Positions 1-11,400 of a stretch of DNA of 64,000 nt are shown here, piece by piece (the first letter of the stretch is position 1; the number at the start of each line of letters is the position of its first letter). The stretch is from Nemopilema nomurai. Taxonomy: Eukaryota > Cnidaria > Scyphozoa > Rhizostomeae > Rhizostomatidae. Location: NCBI GenBank assembly GCA_003864495.1, contig PEDN01001353.1, positions 1,116,001 to 1,180,000 of the forward strand. The letters run 5' to 3'. The notes under the pieces were generated by a model. It saw nothing but the letters and a program-made list of their open reading frames with translations. It did not search any database and had not been told where the DNA came from. A program made the translations under genes and the position numbers.

Positions 1-3000
1 CTTAAGTTTATTGTCTTACTGAAGACGCTATTACCTACCGACGACTGAATATTAACGATCCCAGTTTAAGTTTCATCCGTCCGTTGGATTTTTTTATGCT
101 GGCTGGAATAGGCTTGTCCAAGAAACACTCGTTCGTTGCATTTTAGATTCCAATGTCACGATTTTCATTAAGAATAGTTTGAATAATTTATCGTATCTTT
201 CTTTCAATAATTTATGGGTATCGCCGATTTCTTGGCAAAGAAGCTAATATTTTTGTTCCAATTCCAATCTTTTTTGTGATGGACGATGGGTAATGGAGCT
301 GGCAATTGGCCGGTCATAGCAATATCAAAGTGGCTAAAATTAAGAGTCATCGCTTATTTTATAATTCTCTTTCAATACCGCAAAGAATACCGCTTGTCAA
401 TAATGTAATAACCATAGTCGATGGAGATTTCTTCTGTGCATCATTTTGAGGTGGGCTATTGAGTCCTTGAAGTTGGATGAAGAGGAATTTTTCCTTGCCT
501 CTTCTAAAATTTCTAGACTCTTAGACTTCCCTTTCTGCTTTTTGTAGTTTGAAGATTTGCATGACTTTCGTAAGCTGAGCACCATTGGTAGCGACCAATG
601 CTTGATTTTCTTTATAAATTAATCGCACTTGAGCTTACTGTTGTCTTTGGCTTTCTAATTTAATGACACTTCATGTGTATTTCACTATTTTTCTCTCATT
701 AAAAATATCTCAATCATCTTTGTCTGTTCACCATTTTAATTTAATCCCAACCACTATTCTAAAATACTCAATATATTTATCATACATGAAAGCCTGATTA
801 TTTTCAAATGTTGCGCCACAAGAAATCTGCTTCAGTCCTATTTTGTTTTCCACTTTGTTTTAAAAAGTGAAAATTGGCAAACAGACTGCCATCCATTGCA
901 GCTCTTTAATTATATTACCTATAATTTCTTTATGAATACAACAGTTGGTAGATCTATAGCAAGGTATTGAAAGTTTCAGTCTAACAAAAGAAGATGTGAA
1001 AGCTATGATTGTATTATATGGTACACTGCTAAGATTTCTTGATGTTTCTTGTATCAGAAATATTTAAGAGATAGTATTAAAAAACAAGATTTTTAGTTAC
1101 GCTTATAAGTTACTTCTAAACTGTTGTGCGGTATATATTGACGTCTGTGTTGTTACATCGTAATGTTGAACACAGTAAAATATCACTGATGTTTTTGTCA
1201 GGAGCCTATTTTCATTTTTGGTTGTTACATCGTAATGTTGAACACAGTAAATTATCAATCATGTATTTGTCAAGATTCAATGCCCTTTCGAAAAAAATAG
1301 AACTCGCTTCATTAATAAGTTAGAGATTCAAATTTTCAATGCAGGTGAAACTTCAACCTCTACATAGTGTTGCTGTCTTCAAAATTTGTATTCTAACTTC
1401 GAGTCTTACTCATTAAATATGTTTAGTTCATTCAGGAGAGTAAAACCGGTGAGTTCTGAGACACTCTCCGGTACAAAGATGTGTTCAAACCTCGGCAGTT
1501 TATTTATTGACAAATCGTAGGAAGTAAGTGTTCTCGAGGTTTCCGTGACATTGCCTGTTCGTAGTTTCAAAGCTTATCATTCCGCCCGGACCTGCTTCTG
1601 TCGGAGATCCTTTCGTACCGCGATAATCAACAACTTTTGGTAAAGCATTATTTGGAGCTATAATCAGGAAAAACCAAAAATCATCAGCAAAGAATTGGGT
1701 GGGGTTTATTAGCTCAAAGCCATTAAGGTTCACAATGAAGGGAAGAGGCCCTAATTACGATCCTTGGGGAAGGGTGCTGGACATTTTACGGCTTTGAGTG
1801 AATATCGTTCATAGATCAGAACTACTCCTTTTGGCGGGTAGCATCCGAGCCAACCTCCTTCCTGAGCTTTTGTCTCGTATTGGTGCGAGAAAAGTATGCC
1901 AAATGATATGCGATATGGGTACAAGGTTTACAGAGCCTTTCTGTAGTGCCAAGGTGCAGAGAGCGACAATGAATCGTGACCTATATGCATAGCATATTTT
2001 TATAGAAAACGATACACGTGGAAAAAAGAAAGTATAGAAAGCGAAGCCGTCTGCCTCCCAGGTAACACGCTGTTGTAGACACCAAAGCCAGTGGGTGCAC
2101 CCGACACGGTGTCTAACCGACTAGAAATCTCTGCCTCGCAGGAGTCTTTCGGTAAGCTGCCTTAGGGCCCATGCCACAGGGTGCTGCAGCCGTCAGTTTT
2201 CCGAGCAGCTTCAAGGATCTGTCTCCTAATTCCGCCAAATCGCCAAGATATTCGACATCAAGCAGAATTGTTTACTTTCTGCTAATCATTATTTGCTTTT
2301 CATTTGCAGCCTTCAGTTCTTTTGATACAATTTTCATTATTTCTGATAAATAAGTAAACTTCAATGCTTTAATGTTATTAAAGTGTCATCTTTTTGTTGT
2401 ATAAAATAGTTCTCCGATTACTTTTTGAGTTAGAAACCAGTTTTTAAATGTGTGCATTCAATTCAGCGTCAACAAGATTGTTACTTTCATTTTGCTGCAA
2501 TGTCTTGCAGTTTTTCTCGGAAACCTTTCTTACTAGTCGTTGTTTCCTCTTCACTCCTTCAGTCCCAGCAAAGCCCCTGCGAAGGAACACCCGACCGTTG
2601 TTATGTGCGCAAGCATTAAAACGTTATTTGCAAACGATTGAAGACTGTCATGAAATTCTTTGTTCGCGCTTTTATCTTTGAACCAAGTTTGATTTGGCCT
2701 TGTTGGTCGAGAAACCTTTGTCGTTCTGTTGACTGGTTATCATAGGCCCGTGCATGCCATTATTTCCGCGCATTGTTGTTTCCATCGTGTGTTATTTGCA
2801 TAAGCAATTTATTCATTTATTTGTTTTTGAAATTCTCTGCCCAGAAGATTTAAATTTAATGGATGAAAACAAACGTTTTGGGAGTAATTGATGATAAATT
2901 TCGGTGCTTAACAATAAAACTCAACTCGCAACTCGACATTGTTTGCCTAACATTTGGGTACGGAGCGTTGTTGCATGGGGGGACACAGCAAAGGGCATGG

Positions 3001-3350
3001 CAGGCCGGGCTTGCCGATTATAGCCACTTTCGCTCTTTCGAAAGGCATGCGAAGAGAACTTCGAATTGGTGATCGAGAGAAATGTACCTGTTATGCTTTG
3101 AACATCAAAATGCGTGTTTCGGGGTGCTAGTACACTAGATTTGTACCATCTGTCTACTGGACGCGGCGATTTCAGGATACTGCACCAGCCACGACCACTT
3201 TGCTTTTGACGCAGTTATTGATATTCTGGTAGTCTGGAAGAGGATTGTTGACGTTCTCTCCAGCAACTACTTGAATCGGGATCGTACCAGATGCTTGGTT
3301 GAGTGAGCGACCTCGAGTGTGCTGACGTGCCTCGCGAGCCGGCTACTACG
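1..3350. other. Gene-poor left end
   Basis: I see no exon, RNA gene or transposon that I can support here. Open frames are short (at most about 80 codons), carry no recognisable motif and are not flanked by matching splice borders. The stretch is AT-rich except for a more GC-balanced part at about 1830-2230. It may include the promoter and 5' untranslated region of the gene starting at 3351, but no core element stands out. Confidence 0.5.
1150..1290. repeat. Two-copy direct repeat, 72-bp period
   Basis: The string TGTTACATCGTAATGTTGAA starts at 1151 and again at 1223. The match continues with small differences for about 60 bases, so it looks like a simple local duplication. No function can be inferred. 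Confidence 0.6.
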
Positions 3351-4691
3351 ATGAATTTGGGCATGAGATGTTTGCCAGTTCTCATCTTCCTTCTTCTGGT
3401 AAAAGCAGGTAACTTTTGTTCGCATCTCTATCGCACATGCCACAGGCATACTCCTATTTGATGTTGTATGTTGCTGTCAGAATCAAAGGCAGGCAGTGCT
3501 CGTCAAAATTGAACACGGATCTTTCTCCGCCAAACTGGAAACTTGCTCTGGTTCATTCTTGTCGATGCACAAACTAGCTAGGTCTTTATGTTATTGTGAG
3601 TTTGGTCATCGTTATAATTTGGCAGCTCGGTCAAAGCATGGTTATAACGATCTGTATTCAGAATTGTTTAACTCGAGAAGCATTTATGCAATTTTTGCTT
3701 CTCTTCTCTTCATAAATTTTTCACTAAAGGCATCTCGATGTTTCTCAGCAGGTTGTCTTTCGCGTTCGCGAAACCTCCCTTTAAAAAACGACAATTTATT
3801 TCTCTTCTCGTCGCTTGATTTCAATATCTCGACCAAAACAAGCAAGTTCCCCTTTGATAGAAACTGCGATGCTTTAGATTAGATTTATCTGTTTTAGATT
3901 TGTTTTGCAAATATAAATTTTGCATTAAACTCGTCCATTAACAAGAAAACCCATGCTTAGAAAAGATTTTGTCCAAAAGCACCTGCAAGAATTGTTCACA
4001 TTTTTTGGCTAATTTTAGCCACTTTAATTGGGATCCAAGTGAAGTGTGAACTGATTTTTGCTGTTTCTATCAAGTTGTGACCATAAGCAAGCCTCTGCCA
4101 TATAAACTTTAACTTAATAAATTGCACAGTTTCAATGAGGGCTAAAGCAATGGAAAAGTCTTGTGCGTTAATGACAAACATGGGAAGACAGTTAAGTGAA
4201 GTTTTTCATTTATTGATCCATTTGATGACATTTGTACCAGAAAACGTTCAGGCCTTGTGGGTTGCCCACCCCTGTTCCTATCCCTAATGTAGAGAAATAG
4301 TATTTAGTAAATAATTTCTGATTCTCCAGGCACCTTGTTCCCGAATAAGGATATGATACGATACAGTGCAGTGCCATTAGGCTCTAAGGTCACATTACTT
4401 GGATTGCTCTTCTATGGCAAGGAATGTTCCAAAGCATGGTTCAAAGATGACGTACCCATCCGACCAGCGAGTTCGTCGAAGTACACCTTTCTCAACAATG
4501 GTGCAACTCTGGTGATTCACGACTTCTCGGTCACAGATGTCGGCTTTTATTTTTTCATTCATTCCAGAAATAACAAGAGTGAACAGATGATGTTCAATTT
4601 GCAGTTGGTTTCTGAACGAGGCAAGGATATTTTCATAGCATTGTTGCCCTGTCTACTTATTGCTGTTGTTGCAGTTGTTTTCATTGCTTAG
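3351..4691 (+). CDS. Small immunoglobulin-like cell-surface protein
   Basis: Two exons join in phase 1: 3351-3408 and 4330-4691, giving about 139 residues. Exon 1 encodes a signal peptide with the hydrophobic core LPVLIFLLLVKAG. Exon 2 encodes one Ig-V-like fold: a G-S-K-V-T-L strand, a W-F-K-D core tryptophan, and L-V-I-H followed by D-V-G-F-Y-F, which matches the usual D-x-G-x-Y turn. The canonical disulphide cysteines are missing: no C sits two residues after the turn tyrosine, and the only candidate partner is in K-E-C-S-K-A-W. The protein ends in a hydrophobic run (DIFIALLPCLLIAVVAVVFI) with no cytoplasmic tail, so it is either GPI-anchored or a very short membrane protein. Seen: signal peptide, fold signature and tail. 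Inferred: a recognition or adhesion role. The family is not identified. Confidence 0.5.
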
Positions 4692-5278
4692 AAGGGCAGC
4701 AAACGCGTGTGCAAGCAGAGTATTTGATTTTGCTCTGCCTGTTTTTGAAACAAGGAATTTGCTCTACTAAATAGTCATTTAATTTGCTCTGTCAAACTGT
4801 CATGAGCCTTAGTTTTGGCCGTAAGCCTCCGAAGATAAAATTTCCCTGTTTATGAGATTTTCATCCTTGTGAAAATGTTTTTTTTAAAACAGTTTCACAG
4901 GTATTTAGCTTCAAGAGGTGTACATATGACTCGACTAAGAGAAGGAAAAACAGATTTATTGATAAACATGAATATAAACATAATCGTATGAATTAGTTGG
5001 TGGAAGACGTAAACAGCGAAGAACTGTGAATACTATTAAGAATCAAAGTTCGTCTGCGGCACACTATCATTTTTAGAAATTTTCTAAAGTTCGCCTCCAG
5101 CCATTCTTACTTGGTTTGCGCTTGCAATTCAGTGGGTCTTTTGGGAAAAATTGCCTAGTTGTCCAGATTAAGAGTAAACACTTTTTAATCAATGTTTTAA
5201 TCCATTAAGATGTCCCTTTCTACCTTTAGATATTTTCGCTTTTGTATTATCACTCTATCTGAAGCTGTCTCTCTTCAG

Positions 5279-5688
5279 GACACCACTGGTACGAAAACAA
5301 CTCGAAGCACGTTGGCACTGTAATTGGAATGCTCTTTCTTTTTCTGATAATGCTGGCCCTCGTATACTACTGCTGCAGCAAAGACGTCGACACTGTTTTC
5401 CCTTCACTGCAGCTTAGAAACATGGCGGTCAAAAGGCCTCTGTACAGCAACAACAACGAGAACATATACAGCGGCGGAATGAACTTTGCACCTGGCGTTC
5501 ATTTTGCAAGCAGTGGTGGCAGGAGAAAGACCTCTAAGGAAGTTAGGAAAGAATCCTTGAACATGCTGGGAATCGCGTCTAGACAAAAATCCTCAAAGAG
5601 CATCAAAAGAAATAAGAGCAAGAAGGAGTTTGCAAGAGGAGTTTCCCTACTGGTAATGACCTCGCCACCATCTCCCACTCTGCTTTAG
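5279..5688 (+). CDS. Transmembrane exon with basic tail (alternative 3' exon or part of another gene)
   Basis: A good acceptor (TCTCTTCAG) precedes an open frame of 136 codons ending in TAG. In phase 1 it reads an HWYENNSKH stalk, a membrane helix (VGTVIGMLFLFLIMLALVYY), two cysteines, and a cytoplasmic tail rich in lysine, arginine and serine (K-S-S-K-S-I-K-R-N-K-S-K-K). It joins in frame directly to exon 1 of the Ig-like gene at 3351-3408. I found no strong phase-1 donor inside the Ig exon (4330-4691) that would join the Ig domain to this tail. It could therefore be an alternative last exon, the last exon of a form using an Ig exon I missed, or a separate gene. Transcripts would decide. Confidence 0.4.
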
Positions 5689-8439
5689 AAAACTCCAATG
5701 TTGGATTTTTGGAGGTATTTTATGGGTAGTTTCTTTTTCTTTAAATATTGGTCACTTTAAAAAAATGTTGACAAAGCAACCATAAACCGTGATAGAGGGG
5801 GAATTCATCTTTTTATCTTTTCTCTTAACACTTCTCTTTGCCCTTGTTTACATGTGGGAATCCAAAGAAAACTCAGAGGGGCTCAAGTTTCTTTTTACGC
5901 GGTTATGCTGCTTTTTCTCATGATCGCTTAATCAGACGGATGAAAAATATTAGTTTTAGTTAGAATAATAGTTACGGTATTGTATTAGATAATACATATA
6001 AGAATCTTAGATGTATTAAGCCCAAGTCAGTGTAATCGGGTTTTATAAACGGATTTTCGGTAATATGTAGGTGAATATGAATCTTCCCTATTAATACATA
6101 CCCCAATTTCCTTTGCACCTTTGATAATTTGATTACTGGGGGAAACCACAAGAAGCCTCCCATGTTTAAGGTTTGATGTAGCATTTTGAACTTATCAGGC
6201 CCGACAGTTGTAAATAACTCTTTTACTTTCAGGGGGGGGGTGTATTAGAGGGGGTGTATAGGCTACTTGCTTCCAGCGTTTATGACATATTCCTGTTTAC
6301 TTTCTGTTGAATAACACCGCAAATTAGAGCCCTTAGGCTAGGCCCTTGAATACTGAAGCTAATTGTTGCCCACTACTGTAAGCACCGTGCTTTCATTGGT
6401 TGAATTAAAATTATTTCAACAGTCGCTCGGCAGGACTTTCTTGCCAAAGAGCAGAAATCTCCTCCGCGATAGCACGAGCATCGTAAGGACAGGCGCAGCG
6501 TTAGTCATGTGTGACTCTCCATTCAGAATTTGCATTAACTGATCTTCTTTACATAATTAGATGTAAGTTTACAAGATAACGAGTCAGATAAAGTAAAAGT
6601 AATCATAAGACAAGCAAAGCTTGTCGTTAGAATTTATCATTTAGTTTGCCATGTGAAACAATTTCAAGACGCAAATCAGCTTTTATTTGTCTGTGCTCTT
6701 TGCGTCGCCCGCGTGAAAGGAGTATGAGTCACGTGTATTTTAGGGGCATAGAAATTGATGTTTTGGGAGTCTGCTCTGTGACATGCCAAAAGCTCGAGAT
6801 GTAGAATTACAATAGTTCAAATGTTTGCTGCTATTCTAGCGAACACCAACCAAAGTTGACAGAATAAATAGCCAGTTGCGGATCGAAAAGAGTCAGCTGG
6901 AAAACAAACATGTGTCAGCTAAAAAACAAACAGATGGAAAGTAATGATGCACATTTAGATTTAACAAAATTCCAGATCATCCTTTTCAGAATTGTGTCTA
7001 TTTAACCGAGCAGAACCTCGGAGTGAGACGCCTCAAAGAAAAGATGGAGGTGGTGAAAGAAAGCTTCGAGACAAGATGCTGCTTATCGTTTTTTGAGTGG
7101 TGACCCTTATTTCACTCTGGAGGTTTAGAATACGCCCCTTTTAGGCTACCTATCTACGCCCCTTTTAGTTACCAGGTGATTATAGAATGTAAATTGTAGG
7201 TTGAAAAGGAGTATTTTGAGCTCACCAATTTGTATTTATGCCTTGCTGAATAATTGACTAAGATGGTATTTTATAAACATTTCAGCTAAGCTGGTTCTGT
7301 GCCCAACAGTCAGCGTGATAAGTGGAATAGATAGCCCAAAGATGGAGCTATATTTAAAGTTGAAGAACTCTGTTACTCAGTCGCGGAGATATTATCGTTA
7401 GGAAATGAGGCTAAAGAAGCTAAAACACACCCAAAATATTAGCCAAAGATTAAGGTGGTGACAGCAAAGAAAGGTATACAGTTGTAGAGATTGGGGAAGG
7501 AGACACTGTGAAGAGATCAGTCACAGACGATCAGATAAGGCCTAGCATCCCATTGAAAGCGAGAAGAGATTGGCGGGAACACCTTAAGTTACAGCAGATT
7601 ACTTCTTTATATGATTTTTGGACTGGATTTTGAGGGAAGAGAGCTGTTGCTTACAGTAATAGCTCGCAAAATAGAAATCACTTTCTGAGAAACCTCAGGC
7701 TGATATTTTTATGAAATATTGCACTCACATAAGAAATTTCTCAGCCTGATTTGAGGAAGGTTTATAAAAGGGGGATCCATTCATGGCTAAACAATTTGTG
7801 ATGAGATAATTTTCAGCTGCTTAAATTCATGTAAATGCATACAAATTTGGTGAACTTAAATCATAGTTTATGATGTGCAGTGGTGTATTTATAGTGTACA
7901 CAGTTGGCGTGTGCATTTGTCTGTATGTGCGAATCTATGTATGTACGTTAAGATTATTAACATAAAATCATTTCGAGTTTCTTAAATACATTATGAGAAA
8001 CCCTTTAGCCTCTTTCCTTGATAAATGCCCTTTTAATAAGAAACTAAACAGACTGTTTTGAAAAACTGGTTTCTATTTTGCGGGTTCTTAATGTAATCTG
8101 AAAATCATTAAACATTGTTGGTGGGAGTATGAAAATTGCACCGGCATCTTCACATCACGAAGCTGCTTATTAGAATTTCCAAAACCCTCAGATGCAAATC
8201 GGCCGATCTAGGTAGTTCTCAGCAGGGAGCTTCATGCAATATCCAAGTCAAGAATGACTGAAGCCAACGAGAATCAGCCTGATACGTTGCCTTTGTCTTG
8301 TCGTTCGATTTCCCACGCAGCCACGCCCAATTGAAATTGATCAAGCCCGCTCTCTGCCGAAACTGGTTGTTCATCTGATGCAAACCTGGCACTTTGAAGG
8401 CACAGCTGTTTCGCTAGACTAGTGTAGCTGGTTGCAAAG
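5689..8439. other. Intergenic region without recognisable genes
   Basis: AT-rich sequence without a supported gene. It contains a run of nine G at about 6232 and a short repeated string TACGCCCCTTTTAG at about 7132 and 7155. The last few hundred bases should hold the promoter and leader of the secreted lectin/SEA/EGF gene that starts at 8440. I see no convincing TATA box. Confidence 0.5.
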
Positions 8440-11400
8440 ATGCAAAGGAAAGCGCTGCAGCTCGGGTTCTTGTTTGCTGCCCTGTTCTATGCATGTGGAA
8501 GCAACAACAAACGCGACAAGACTGTCCTATTCATCGGCAAGACAGGTATGTGCAAACGCAGCTTCATGGCCTTTTTAAGGTTTATTTGATAAATCTTCAC
8601 CTGATCCCCCTCAAAGCAATCCCCATCAAATATTTTTCTTACTTCCACCCTATATTATTGACTAATTCGTGAACTTCCTCTCAAGAAATGTCTGCACCTT
8701 TAGAGAAGGTGTTTAGCCAGAAATACCAAAAGCAACTTTCAAAGTCAGGTCACTCCCAATTCTATGTGGCTTTCGCTCAATTTGTTTTGTATGTGATACT
8801 TTACAAGTAAGCATTAACAGTGGTGATTCTACGCCACTGACTAACCAACATCATTGAAACCCTGCCTGCTAATGTTTGTCGCATTAATTATTTTTGTCAC
8901 TAGCATTTGCCAGCTCGCTTCCACTGATATTCTCCTGCGATGCCGACCAGACCTATAACTACATTCAAGTTGGGGGCATAACAGTGGACGGCAAACCTCT
9001 GGACCCTGCGCAGCAATCTATTGCTCAGGATGAATGCATTAAGCAGCTCGCAAATCCAGCCGGGAAGGTGGTGGGAAAAGCAAGGACAACTTGCGAAGTA
9101 TGGTTCGGGCCTAATTTTCACCTGAACTCTAGCAGCACTTTGTTTGCAGTTTACCAATGCCATGCCTCGAAACCCGCTGTCAATATCACGTGGGCTAAAC
9201 CAAAGCAGCCAAAGGATGAGTTGAAAACAGGTATGTGCTAGCGTCATCTTGCGCTCATTTTCCCAACACCTGGATATTGTCGCGATAAAGGCTCGATATG
9301 AATTACATGAATGCTGTGTTTACGACGGTCTGCAGCTGATGCTTATGTAATCTTTCTTCAACAGACAAAATACTCTATAGTCCGGCTAAAAACTTTAACT
9401 GCGGGCAAACACACCTCTACGGTTGCACATGCCATTTTTACAGCAAGATTCGACCAGCCCCACCCCAATTAGTGATAATCTGAACAGATTATAAAATTGA
9501 TACCCCATGACCAATGGAAGGCATGCCACACCTACTCATCTTCCCTTTCCTTTCCTCCCATTGACCCTACTCACTCTTCGCCCAACACATTATCCCCAAA
9601 CTTACCCTCCCTTTCCCTTAGTAAGATTAGCTTCTTACTGCATCATGAATCAATTTTGATTATGAAGCTCTGGAACAATACCCGACTTTTCACCTTTGCA
9701 TTCACTTCAACCCCTCATAAGCTCTATTTTAGAGTCTAGACTGACTTTTATTCTTTCATGTGCACGATTCTAGTGTCAACAGGGTTCTAGTGAGAAGAGG
9801 GACCAATTCTGATTTCCTTCATGGTTGAGTTGAAAGATTTGCATGTGTGCTTTGATACATTTCACTGATTTGCTTGTTGTTCATTGCAATTTGAGGTTCC
9901 CAGGAAATGAGCAAGGACTTGGTTTTGAAGTGCACTGGTGGCAAATCTCTCATAGACATCCACAGTGTAACAATGAACAATAAAGAAGTAAACACAACTG
10001 AATTCCCGGAACTCGACGTCAAGAGCTTGGCTACAAAGTGCTACAAAGAGACCTTTGACAACTCGGTTGCTAACCCTATGGTGAGTGGGCGATGCAAGCA
10101 ACTTAGACCCCGTTTTCACTGGTGTAGATCCGAAACGGTACGAATCCGAAAAGGTATGGATCCGAAACGGTACGGATCAAAACGGTACGGACCAGAAACG
10201 GTACAGATCCAAAACGGTACAGATCCGAAAAGGTATGGATCCGAAAGGGTACGGATCAAAACGTTACGGACCCGAAACGGTACAGATCCAAAACGGTACA
10301 GATCCGAAACGGTACGGATCCAAAACAGTACGGATCCGAAACAATACAGATCCAAAACGGTACGGATCCGAAACGGTACGGATCCGAAACGGTACAGATC
10401 CAAAACAGTACGGATCCGAAACTGTGCGGATCCAATATGATACGGATCCAAAACAGTACGGATTCATTTCGGGCCTGTAACGCCTTATGTTAGAATTTAA
10501 ACTGGACCTGAATTGCAAAACTTTGAAACGGGTTCACTTTGCAATGTGATCCCGCAGGATAGCGGATCCATATTTTTACAGATCCCCATGTCGCCGTAGT
10601 AAGGGAGAGCCTGAAACCTGTGCCCATTTGGACCTGCATCAGTGGAAATAGGGTCTTGGGCTCAGAGTTTATTCGCAAAATGTCTCATAAGCGCAGTAGA
10701 CGCTCAGGGTGAAAAGCCTTTCCTTCGAACAACAGTTTCGTACAGGGGCGTACCTTGACGATTTCTAGAAAGGGGGGATGTAAGCAGGTAAATTTACCGA
10801 CCAAAGTTAAGCTCTTGCTAGCCAGCGTATAACGTATTTACAGTTATATATTTTGTGAATACTGTTTATCAATATGATCTTGTCAATTACGAGAAAATCC
10901 TTCCAAGTGCTGTCCCTAAATTTTCCTACCAAAAGTTGTCCACAGAATATACCATTATATGTAAACAATATAAAATGTTTCAGGCAGCCGCCAAGTGCGT
11001 AATCAGCAAGAACCCTTATCGCAGTGACCAATTGACGGTTCACTACACATGCAAGCTACCGCCTGTTGTGACCGAGGTAAAGAAAGTGTTCATCAAAGTC
11101 CGGGCAAACGAAACCCAACCACATCCAACTCCAACAACAAATATCTCAAAAGGTACTCATGTCCAAACAGCAACTTGAACGACGTTAATTTCAATCTAGC
11201 GTGGGCTGATCAAACCCACACAACAGTGCTAGTGGTAATAACATCGTGCATGTTTCATGACTTCACAGAAAAATATCAACAAAGTTCTGAAGTGTGACGT
11301 CACCAAAAAGTTCATTATTAGAATTTTGCCCACACAACATAAAAGATCACCATAAAAAACCTTCAAATACGCAACATTCGCCAAATATGCCTAAAATCGC

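Noticed and set aside
1500..1733. 77-codon minus-strand frame
   Set aside because: No recognised motif, no splice context and no neighbour that would extend it.
8900..9247. Minus-strand 115-codon frame
   Set aside because: Exact shadow of the real exon 8904-9230, without splice borders or motifs of its own.
9364..9484. Alternative third exon of the lectin/SEA/EGF gene with a Cys-rich short tail
   Set aside because: A phase-1 acceptor (CTTCAACAG) exists and a frame runs to a stop, but the exon at 9896 completes the lectin-like domain better. Kept out without transcript support.
10085..10518. Long frames on both strands reading [13 protein letters not shown] repeats
   Set aside because: They come from the 16-bp minisatellite; the period rotates through all frames and lacks stops. 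Not genes.
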